Assembly: GCF_000421565.1 (NCBI RefSeq)
Contig: NZ_ATXG01000002.1
Location: 124,001 to 188,000, forward strand
DNA length: 64,000 nucleotides
Origin: Agromyces subbeticus DSM 16689
Lineage (GTDB): Bacteria; Actinomycetota; Actinomycetes; Actinomycetales; Microbacteriaceae
Direction: 5' to 3'
The translations under genes were made by a program, and so were the position numbers. The notes under the pieces were generated by a model. The model was given only the letters and a program-made list of their open reading frames with translations. It had not been told where the DNA came from and made no database searches. Shown here piece after piece: positions 54,697 through 61,062 of the stretch; positions within the stretch are counted from its first letter, which is position 1, and each line of letters starts with the position of its first letter.

Positions 54697-55680
54697 ATGT
54701 CAGGCGTCCCAGAAGAGGATCAGTCGGACGCCGGGGGAGCCGAACGAACCTCGCGCGAGGAGTTCCGAGCGCAGGTGCACGCACGTAAGGCCGACCTCGA
54801 GCGTCAATTCGAAGTCGGCAAGGCGCAGTTCGACCAGGCGCAGGAGAAGATCAAGGCCCGCACGGGCCGCAACCTCATCCTCGCGATCCTGATCGGGCTC
54901 GGGTTCGGTGTTGCGCTGCTGCTCAGCCTGCTGGTGATCAAAGAGCTCTTCATGCTCTTCGCGGTGCTCATCGCGGCCTTCGCGAGCTACGAACTCGCGC
55001 AGGCGCTGCGGCACGGCGACTATCACGTGCCGCGCATTCCGACCGTCGTGGTCGCCGTCGCCGCCGTTCCGCTGTCGTACTACGGCGGTGCAGGCGGGCA
55101 GCTGCTCGCGGTGCTCGGCGGCATCGCCGTGGTGTCCCTCTGGCGGCTCGGTGAGCAACTGGTGCCCGCCCGCCGCCGCACGTCGCGAGACCTCGGCCGT
55201 GATATCGCCGCCGGCGCGTTCGTGCAGGGCTACGTGACCTTCCTCGCGACGTTCGCCGTCGTGCTGACGGCCGCCGAGGGCGGAGAGCTCTGGACCCTGG
55301 CGTTCATCACCATCGCCGTCGCTGCCGACACGGGGGCCTACGCCTTCGGTCTGATGTTCGGCAAGCACAAGATGGCGCCGGTCATCAGCCCGAAGAAGAC
55401 GTGGGAGGGCTTCGCCGGTGGGGCGGCGGCCAGCCTCGTCGCGGGCGTGCTGCTCTCGACGCTCATGCTCGGCAACACCTGGTGGTTCGGCCTGATCTTC
55501 GGCGCCGCCATCTTCCTGAGCGCAACGCTCGGCGATCTCGTCGAGTCCTTGATCAAGCGCGACATCGGCATCAAGGACATGAGTTCCTGGTTGCCGGGCC
55601 ACGGCGGATTCCTCGATCGACTCGATTCGATCCTGCCGTCGGCCGCTGTCGCATTCGTGGCCTTCCGGATCTTCGGGTGA
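54697..55680 (+). CDS. cdsA: Phosphatidate cytidylyltransferase
   Basis: This 327-residue membrane enzyme makes CDP-diacylglycerol for phospholipid synthesis. A charged N-terminal cytoplasmic region of 60 residues precedes about eight membrane segments. The family signature near the end contains SLIKRDIGIKD and LPGHGGFLDRLDSI. ATG at 54697, nine bases after frr. The next gene may start within its stop (GTGA at 55677). Confidence 0.95.
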   Translation: MSGVPEEDQSDAGGAERTSREEFRAQVHARKADLERQFEVGKAQFDQAQEKIKARTGRNLILAILIGLGFGVALLLSLLVIKELFMLFAVLIAAFASYELAQALRHGDYHVPRIPTVVVAVAAVPLSYYGGAGGQLLAVLGGIAVVSLWRLGEQLVPARRRTSRDLGRDIAAGAFVQGYVTFLATFAVVLTAAEGGELWTLAFITIAVAADTGAYAFGLMFGKHKMAPVISPKKTWEGFAGGAAASLVAGVLLSTLMLGNTWWFGLIFGAAIFLSATLGDLVESLIKRDIGIKDMSSWLPGHGGFLDRLDSILPSAAVAFVAFRIFG

Positions 55681-55688
55681 GCCTCCGC

Positions 55689-55694
55689 AATAAT
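55689..55694 (+). promoter_or_regulatory. -10 element AATAAT, leaderless geometry
   Basis: AATAAT differs from TATAAT at one base and is followed by six bases (GGAGCG) and GTG at 55701. Confidence 0.4.
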
Positions 55695-55700
55695 GGAGCG

Positions 55701-56255
55701 GTGGACTCCACCTTCCCTCGCGTACGAAAGCCGAAGCTCGGGTACAACACCGCCCAGGTCGAAGCGTTCCTCCAACTCGCCCGCCGGGCCTACGACGGCA
55801 CCGCACGGCCCGACGACGAGTCGCTGACGTCCGACCGCATCCGGCTCACGGCGTTCGCCATGCAGAAGGGCGGCTACTCCACTTCGCACGTCGATCAGGC
55901 CCTCGAGCGCCTCGAAGATGCGTTCGCAGCGCAGGAGCGTCAGGTCGCGGCTCGCCTGCATGGCGGCGAAGCGTGGCTGCGCGAAGCGCGCACCACGGCG
56001 CAGGTCGTCTCCAATCGCCTCGCGAGGCCCGAGGGGCGGCGTTTCGACCGGGTCAGCCCGCTGGTTCGCGGCTACAGCGTGCGCGATGTCGACCGCTTCG
56101 CCGACAAGCTCACCCGCTACTTCCGTGATGGATGGCCGATCTCGATCGAAGACGTGCGCACCGTCGTGTTCAAGACGCAGCGGGGCGGCTATCGCGAGGC
56201 CCAGGTCGACCTGCTGCTCGATGCGGTGGTCGACGTCATGCTGGCCGTTCGATGA
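55701..56255 (+). CDS. DivIVA-domain repeat protein
   Basis: This protein has 184 residues and is built of an internally duplicated module. Copy A has KLGYNTAQVEAFL then FAMQKGGYSTSHVDQALERLEDAF; copy B has VRGYSVRDVDRFADKL then FKTQRGGYREAQVDLLLDAV. The GY-x4-VDxx(L/F) element is the membrane-curvature tip motif of DivIVA. It matches, from memory, the DivIVA-repeat family TIGR03543/03544. It may localise to poles or septa. Start GTG 55701 fits a leaderless promoter; GTG 55677, overlapping the cdsA stop, is an alternative that adds eight residues. Confidence 0.75.
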   Translation: MDSTFPRVRKPKLGYNTAQVEAFLQLARRAYDGTARPDDESLTSDRIRLTAFAMQKGGYSTSHVDQALERLEDAFAAQERQVAARLHGGEAWLREARTTAQVVSNRLARPEGRRFDRVSPLVRGYSVRDVDRFADKLTRYFRDGWPISIEDVRTVVFKTQRGGYREAQVDLLLDAVVDVMLAVR

Positions 56256-56324
56256 GGCGGGGTGCCGTGCGGTGGGCTGCGATGCGGTCGCGCGTCGGGC
56301 TGGCTCCGATCTGCGCCCGTCCGA

Positions 56325-56330
56325 TACACT
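56325..56330 (+). promoter_or_regulatory. -10 element TACACT for the transglycosylase-like gene
   Basis: TACACT lies 9 bases before an in-frame GTG (56340) and 54 bases before the ATG at 56385. Which start is used decides whether the next hairpin is leader RNA or coding sequence. Confidence 0.4.
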
Positions 56331-56354
56331 CGTCGAATCGTGGGTAGGCATGCA

Positions 56355-56383
56355 GACGGAGACGAGACGTTCGCGTCTCCGTC
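56355..56383. other. Stem-loop immediately before the ATG at 56385
   Basis: GACGGAGACG (56355-56364) pairs with CGTCTCCGTC (56374-56383), a perfect 10-bp stem with a 9-base loop. A competing inner hairpin GAGACG-TTCG-CGTCTC shares the right arm. It ends one base before the ATG. Confidence 0.45.
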
Positions 56384-56384
56384 G

Positions 56385-57020
56385 ATGACCGATGTCGCGG
56401 CCCGCTCGGTCGTGAAACCGCCCCGCACGAGCCGGTTCAAGCAGGCTGTCACCGTCGTGTTCGCCTTCACGGCTTCCGTGAGCTTTCTGCTCGTGAACAT
56501 CGTCGACCCCTTCTCCGGAGCGACGGCCTCATCGACCTTCGCCGAAGAGGGCGATCGCTTCGGCGGAGCCGAGGTGCAGGCGATCGAAGTCGGGGGCGAG
56601 TACACGATCGAGGTCGGGCGCGAGGCCTACGTGGTCGAGAAGAAGCCCGAGATCAAGCTCGCGCCGGCGTCGACGAGCACCGGCAGCGGCTGGGCCCCGC
56701 CCGCGGTCACGCCCGATCCCGGCTCCGCGCAGGCGTATGCGGCCGGTGCGGTCGCCGCGCGCGGCTGGTCGGCCGGCGAGTTCGACTGCCTCGTGGCCCT
56801 CTGGAACAAGGAGTCGGGCTGGCGGGTGAACGCGCACAACGCGTCGAGCGGTGCCTACGGAATTCCTCAGGCGCTCCCGGGTTCGAAGATGGCGACGGCG
56901 GGCGCCGACTGGGAGACGAATGCTGCAACCCAGATCGAGTGGGGCCTCGGCTACGTGTCGAACCGCTACGGCACCCCCTGTGGCGCCTGGGCCCACTCGC
57001 AAGACGTCGGCTGGTACTGA
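56385..57020 (+). CDS. Exported transglycosylase-like protein (lysozyme-like C-terminal domain)
   Basis: This protein has 211 residues. A basic stretch (VVKPPRTSRFKQAVT) precedes a hydrophobic segment (about 25-45), giving a signal peptide or anchor. A linker rich in Glu, Pro and Ser follows. The C-terminal 85 residues have FDCLVALWNKESGWRVNAHN with the catalytic-type Glu, ASSGAYGIPQALPG and a WGLGYVSNRYGTPCGAWAHSQ end, typical of the lytic-transglycosylase-like domain of actinobacterial aggregation-promoting-factor proteins. Two cysteines could form a disulfide. GTG at 56340 would add 15 residues. It probably cleaves or remodels peptidoglycan. Confidence 0.8.
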   Translation: MTDVAARSVVKPPRTSRFKQAVTVVFAFTASVSFLLVNIVDPFSGATASSTFAEEGDRFGGAEVQAIEVGGEYTIEVGREAYVVEKKPEIKLAPASTSTGSGWAPPAVTPDPGSAQAYAAGAVAARGWSAGEFDCLVALWNKESGWRVNAHNASSGAYGIPQALPGSKMATAGADWETNAATQIEWGLGYVSNRYGTPCGAWAHSQDVGWY

Positions 57021-57087
57021 CGCCCTGAACTGACGGCCGGCGGTCTCTCGCACGGCGACCGGCACCCGGCATCCGATCCGGCTCGCC

Positions 57088-57093
57088 TAGACT
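57088..57093 (+). promoter_or_regulatory. -10 element TAGACT, leaderless geometry
   Basis: TAGACT is followed by six bases (GGATCC) and ATG at 57100, with no Shine-Dalgarno. Confidence 0.5.
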
Positions 57094-57099
57094 GGATCC

Positions 57100-57408
57100 A
57101 TGGCGCGCTCGAACCGATCCCGCAGCCGGGCGGTTCGTGCCCGTGAAGACCACCCGGAACTCGACGTCGAGCGTCTCACGTCTGGCTGGCGGCGCACCGA
57201 GTCTCGAGGCGGCCGCGAGTGGAACGTGCAGCCCGTTTCCGAGACGCAGGCCGTGAAGGCGTATCTGTGCCCGGGCTGCGGACTCGACGTCGCACCCGGT
57301 GTCGCCCACCTGGTCGCTTGGCGTGCCGACGGCGTGCTCGGCGATGCTGCAGACCTCGCGTCTCGCCGTCATTGGCATCTGCACTGCTGGAGGATCGGCA
57401 CCCCATGA
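57100..57408 (+). CDS. Small conserved actinobacterial protein with a possible zinc site
   Basis: This 102-residue protein has a basic N-terminus (RSNRSRSRAVRAR) and a core YLCPGCGLDVAPGVAHLVAW then RRHWHLHCWR. The CxxC pair with later His and Cys residues could bind zinc. Homologues in actinobacteria are often labelled ATP/GTP-binding without clear basis. ATG at 57100 follows a leaderless-type promoter. It overlaps the alpha/beta hydrolase by 4 bp and is probably co-transcribed. Confidence 0.75.
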   Translation: MARSNRSRSRAVRAREDHPELDVERLTSGWRRTESRGGREWNVQPVSETQAVKAYLCPGCGLDVAPGVAHLVAWRADGVLGDAADLASRRHWHLHCWRIGTP

Positions 57409-58148
57409 CTGAAGCTCCCATCGAGATCCGCGCGGGCGTCGAACTGCCGGCCAGGCGCGAAGAGATCGAGTTGCGCACCACCGACGGGCTGATGCTCGTG
57501 GGCGAACTCGCCACCCCGATCGACCGTGCGCCCGTGGCGACGCTCGTCACGCTGCATCCGCTGCCGACCGCCGGCGGCTTCATGGACTCGCACATCCTGC
57601 GGAAGGCGGCCGCCCGCCTGCCGGCACTGGCCGGCTTCGCCGTGCTGCGCTTCAACACCCGCGGCACCTCATCGCCACGAGGCACGAGTGAAGGCACGTT
57701 CGGCGAGGGCGTCTCCGAGCGAGCGGATGTCGCGGCGGCGATGTCGTTCGTGCGAGAGCGGGCGCTCCCGCACCCGTGGCTGCTCGGCTGGTCGTTCGGC
57801 ACCGAGCTCGCGCTGAAGTACGGACTCGAGCACGATATCGAGGGCGCGATCCTGCTGTCGCCTCCGCTGCACCGCACGAGCGACGAGGAGCTCTCTCGAT
57901 GGCAGCAGGCGTCGCCGACCATCGTCGCACTGATTCCGGAGCTCGACGACTACCTCAGGCCGCCCGAGGCCGCTGAGCGGTTCGCGAGCGTGCCTCGCGC
58001 CACACGCATCGACGTCGCCGGCGGGCGCCACCTGTGGGTGGGGGAGTCGCAGACGCGTCGCGTGCTCGACGAGATCGTCGCCATCGTCGATCCTGCCGCC
58101 TCGGTGCCGCTGCCGACCGTCTGGCCGCCGTCGACGGCCGACGTCTGA
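57405..58148 (+). CDS. Alpha/beta-hydrolase family protein
   Basis: This protein has 247 residues. The nucleophile elbow is LGWSFGTEL, with Ser near residue 128. The oxyanion-region strand is LVTLHPLPTAGG, and the catalytic His is probably in GGRHLWVGE near 208. AVLRFNTRGTSSPRGTSEG is the usual strand-turn of this superfamily. It is soluble with no signal peptide. Substrate unknown; it could be an esterase or a dienelactone-like hydrolase. Confidence 0.85.
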   Translation: MTEAPIEIRAGVELPARREEIELRTTDGLMLVGELATPIDRAPVATLVTLHPLPTAGGFMDSHILRKAAARLPALAGFAVLRFNTRGTSSPRGTSEGTFGEGVSERADVAAAMSFVRERALPHPWLLGWSFGTELALKYGLEHDIEGAILLSPPLHRTSDEELSRWQQASPTIVALIPELDDYLRPPEAAERFASVPRATRIDVAGGRHLWVGESQTRRVLDEIVAIVDPAASVPLPTVWPPSTADV

Positions 58149-58166
58149 GCTCGCCGGCTGTGCCGC

Positions 58167-59234
58167 TCAGCGTTCGTTCTGGCGCGGAATCACGACCTGT
58201 TTGATGATGAGCAGGGTGGCGGCGGCGACCGGGATCGCCACGAGTGCGCCGAGCACCCCGCCGAGCGAGCCGCCCGCGAGCGCTGCGATGACGACGAGAG
58301 CGCCGGGTACCTTGACGGCCCGGTTCATGATGCGCGGACTGAGCACGTATGCCTCGACCTGCATGTAGACGATGTAGTAGATGGCAGCGACGAGCGCGGT
58401 CAGCGGCGATGACCCGATTCCGGGAATCAGGCAGACGAGCACGATGATCACCGAGCCGCTGAGTGTGCCGACGAGGGGCACGAGTGAGAACAGGAAGGCC
58501 AGCAGGGCGAGCACCGCCGTGAACGGCGCTCCGATGACCGAGAGGAAGATGAAGCTCGCGATGCCGTTGACCGCGGCGAGCGACACCTGACCGAGCACGT
58601 ACCGGCCGACCGACTGCGTGATCTGCTCGGTGAGGTCGGCGAACCGGGCTCGCTTCGACGCGGGCACGAGCTGGTAGGCGGCGCGCTTCATGGTGTTCAG
58701 CGACGCGGCGAAGTAGAGCATCAGGATGAAGACGATGACCACGCCGAAGACGCCGGTGCCGATCGCCAGGGCGACCTGCAGCACACCGCCGGCGAGTTCG
58801 CTCAGCTTGTCGGGATTCGTGAAGAAATCGGTGAGACCCGTGGTCACCTGCTCGTTGATCTCATCGATCGGCACCTGAGGGAACTGGTCCTTCAGGTTCT
58901 CGATCCACTCCTCGGAGTTCACCCGCTCGACGATGCGGGGGATCTCTTCGACGAGCTGGCTCACCTGGTCGACGATGATCGGCACGACGGCGAGCACGAG
59001 GGCGGCGACCAGGAACCCGACCCCCGTCATGACGATCAGGATCGCGGCCCATCGAGGCAGCCCCCGGCGCTCGAGCCAGCTCATCGCCGGGTCGAGGCCG
59101 AGGGCCAGGAAGAGTGCTGCTCCGATGTAGGTGATGATCGTCGACAGCGTGACGACCGAGGTGAGGATGAGGAGGCCGACGCCGACACCGAGGGTGCCGA
59201 CGAGCCCGATGCGGAACGCGTTCTGGATCTTCAT
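58167..59234 (-). CDS. AI-2E family transporter
   Basis: This 355-residue membrane protein has about seven to eight transmembrane segments. Diagnostic features are the long soluble loop after the third segment (VDQVSQLVEEIPRIVERVNSEEW) and the C-terminal QVEAYVLSPRIMNRAVKVPGALVVIAALAGGSLGGVLGALVAIPVAA. Despite the family name, many members are antiporters or have no role in autoinducer-2 export. ATG at 59234. It lies just downstream of the coiled-coil gene on the same strand. Confidence 0.93.
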   Translation of the reverse strand: MKIQNAFRIGLVGTLGVGVGLLILTSVVTLSTIITYIGAALFLALGLDPAMSWLERRGLPRWAAILIVMTGVGFLVAALVLAVVPIIVDQVSQLVEEIPRIVERVNSEEWIENLKDQFPQVPIDEINEQVTTGLTDFFTNPDKLSELAGGVLQVALAIGTGVFGVVIVFILMLYFAASLNTMKRAAYQLVPASKRARFADLTEQITQSVGRYVLGQVSLAAVNGIASFIFLSVIGAPFTAVLALLAFLFSLVPLVGTLSGSVIIVLVCLIPGIGSSPLTALVAAIYYIVYMQVEAYVLSPRIMNRAVKVPGALVVIAALAGGSLGGVLGALVAIPVAAATLLIIKQVVIPRQNER

Positions 59235-59262
59235 GGAACGGCCCGCGCCCCCTTCTCGCCGG

Positions 59263-60876
59263 CTATTTGGTCTTGGCCGCGATCTGCTCCGCCTGCGTCA
59301 GCACGCCGCGGAGGCTCTCGAAGTATCCGGCCACGGCGTCGCGTTCGATCTTGATCTGGGAGAGCCGGTCTTCGGCGTCGGCGACGAGTGCACGGGTGCG
59401 CTCTTCGGCGTCGGCGATGAGCTTGCGGGCCTGCTCGTGCGCAGCGGCGATGCGATCGCGTGCCTCGTCGTCGGCCTTGTCGCGGACCACGGCGATCTCG
59501 GACCGCACCTCCGTCTCGAGCCGGTCGGCCTCAGCGCGGCTCTCGGCGGTGCGAGCGACCGCCTCGGCGAGTTCGGCGTTGGCGTCTTCGAGGAACTTCT
59601 GGGTCTGCGAAACCGCCTCCTGATGCGCGGCGAGCAGCTCCTGCTCGGCCTCGTCGCGCTTGGTGGAGAGTTCGGACTCGAGGTCGAGGTGGGCCTTCTC
59701 GATCTCGCGGCGCATGCGGTTGACCTCGTGGGTGGTCTTCTTGCGCATCGCGGTGAGCTGGTTGTCGAGGTCGATGCGTGCCTGCTCGGACTCCGCGTCG
59801 AAGTCGGCTCGTGCCTGCTCCTGTTCGAGCGTGAGGTCGGCGCGCATCTGCTCGAGGTCGGCAGCGTGCTTGGCGCGGATGCGCTCGAGCTCGTGCTGCA
59901 GCTTGAGGCGCGCGGCCTCGGCCTCGCGCTCGAGGTCGAGCTTCGCCTGATCGCGCTGTTGTGCGAGCTCGGCCTGACCGGCCTCGAGTTCGCGATCGAG
60001 GTCGCTGCGGGCCTGCTCGAGCTCGTGCACGAGGGCGGCGCGGCGCTCGGCGATCTCGGCATCGATGGCGGCTCGTGCTTCTGCGGCTTCGCGCTCGAGG
60101 TCGAGGCGCGACTGCTCGGTCTCGGCGGTGAGGTCGATGCGGGCCTGTTCGGTCTCGCGGGCGAGCTCTGCACGTGCCCGGTCGAGCTCGATCGCGACCT
60201 CGGCCCGGGTCTGCTCGGTCTCCTGCGTGAGCCCGGCCGCGGTTGCGCGCGCCTCGGTGGCTTCGGCGTTGGCGGCGACGAGGATCTCGGACGCCTTGCG
60301 CTCGGCCGCGGCGGTCATCGCCGCGGATTCGCGCTTGGCGCTCGTGCGGATCTCGGCGGTCTCGGTCGCCACGGCGCCACGGATGGCCGCGGCGTCACGC
60401 GCGGCATCCTGCCGGAGCTGTTCGCTCGACTCGTGCGAGCGCGACACCATGTCGTCGGCCTCGGCGCGAGCGTTCTCGAGAATGCGGTTCGCCTGGGCAC
60501 GTGCCTCGGTGAGCGTGCGTTCGGCGAGCTCGTGCGCGTCGGAGCGCATGAGGTGCGCCTCGTCTTCGGCGGCGCGGCGCAACTTCTCGGCGTCGATGTC
60601 GGCCTGGGCGATCAGTCGCGTCGACTGCTCTTCGGCGACCCGCAGCGTGTTCTCGAGCTTGGTTCCGAGGCCGGAGAAGGTCGGGCTGCCGACCTCTTCG
60701 AGTTCGGCGGTGAGCTCTTCGATACGCGCGAGGAGGCGTTTGTTCTCCTTGACGCTGTCGGTGCTCTGGTTGTTCGCGGCGATGATGTCGCGGCGAAGTC
60801 CATTGATCGCCTTGTCGACTTCTTCTTTGTCGTATCCGCGGAACACCTGCGTGAACTCGGTCTCTTCGACGGCCAT
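59263..60876 (-). CDS. DivIVA/Scy-like coiled-coil cytoskeletal protein
   Basis: This protein has 537 residues. The N-terminus FTQVFRGYDKEEVDKAINGLRRDI carries the DivIVA-type GY-x4-VD motif. Almost all the rest is predicted coiled coil without proline. From the QETEQTRAEVA repeat onward there are at least sixteen consecutive 11-residue repeats with consensus xExEQARxDLx, then a more irregular coil rich in Ala, Glu and Arg. Hendecad coils are known in the Streptomyces polarity proteins Scy and FilP, so a polar scaffold role is plausible. ATG at 60876 has GGAGGAAG close upstream. Upstream lie a TACAAT -10 and a GC palindrome. Confidence 0.85.
   Translation of the reverse strand: MAVEETEFTQVFRGYDKEEVDKAINGLRRDIIAANNQSTDSVKENKRLLARIEELTAELEEVGSPTFSGLGTKLENTLRVAEEQSTRLIAQADIDAEKLRRAAEDEAHLMRSDAHELAERTLTEARAQANRILENARAEADDMVSRSHESSEQLRQDAARDAAAIRGAVATETAEIRTSAKRESAAMTAAAERKASEILVAANAEATEARATAAGLTQETEQTRAEVAIELDRARAELARETEQARIDLTAETEQSRLDLEREAAEARAAIDAEIAERRAALVHELEQARSDLDRELEAGQAELAQQRDQAKLDLEREAEAARLKLQHELERIRAKHAADLEQMRADLTLEQEQARADFDAESEQARIDLDNQLTAMRKKTTHEVNRMRREIEKAHLDLESELSTKRDEAEQELLAAHQEAVSQTQKFLEDANAELAEAVARTAESRAEADRLETEVRSEIAVVRDKADDEARDRIAAAHEQARKLIADAEERTRALVADAEDRLSQIKIERDAVAGYFESLRGVLTQAEQIAAKTK
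59698..60225 (-). repeat. Sixteen tandem 33-bp (11-codon) repeats within the coiled-coil gene
   Basis: The block encodes 16 in-phase hendecads such as RETEQARIDLT, HELEQARSDLD and AESEQARIDLD. Copies are diverged at DNA level but share segments such as gcctgctcggtctcg. Confidence 0.85.
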
Positions 60877-60931
60877 TCTTCCTCCGGGCTCTGTCCCGCG
60901 TTCGTGGGGGCGCATGCGGGATGTGTGTCCG

Positions 60932-60937
60932 ATTGTA
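60932..60937 (-). promoter_or_regulatory. -10 element TACAAT for the coiled-coil gene
   Basis: On the minus strand, TACAAT lies 55 bases before the ATG at 60876, a near-consensus hexamer. No -35 match is visible. Confidence 0.5.
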
Positions 60938-60941
60938 CGGG

Positions 60942-60958
60942 GCGCGCAGAAAGCGCGC
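60942..60958. promoter_or_regulatory. GC palindrome in the -35 region of the coiled-coil gene
   Basis: GCGCGC - AGAAA - GCGCGC occupies the place where the -35 of the minus-strand promoter should lie. It could be an operator. Confidence 0.3.
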
Positions 60959-61007
60959 GGACACGGTTCACCCAGCGAGTGGTTAGGAGTCTCCCAGATT
61001 CCGCCGG

Positions 61008-61013
61008 TAGTGT
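61008..61013 (+). promoter_or_regulatory. Candidate -10 (TAGTGT) for the gene at 61063
   Basis: TAGTGT lies 49 bases upstream of the GTG at 61063; GGAGG at 61051-61055 serves as ribosome-binding site. Confidence 0.35.
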
Positions 61014-61062
61014 GGAATGTCTTTGTCAGACGTCGCCGCAGGCGGCAAATGGAGGTCGGTTC

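Noticed and set aside
56256-56384. ydaO/yuaA (cyclic-di-AMP) riboswitch before the cell-wall gene
   Set aside because: Such switches precede resuscitation factors in actinobacteria, but the leader here is too short and shows only one simple hairpin.
58145-58172. Terminator between the alpha/beta-hydrolase and AI-2E genes (CTGAGC / GCTCAG)
   Set aside because: The stem is only six pairs with a long loop and no T-run, so it is indistinguishable from chance.
59698-60225. Possible CRISPR-like or satellite array
   Set aside because: The 33-bp periodicity is codon-phased, the units are diverged and there are no spacers; it is a protein repeat.
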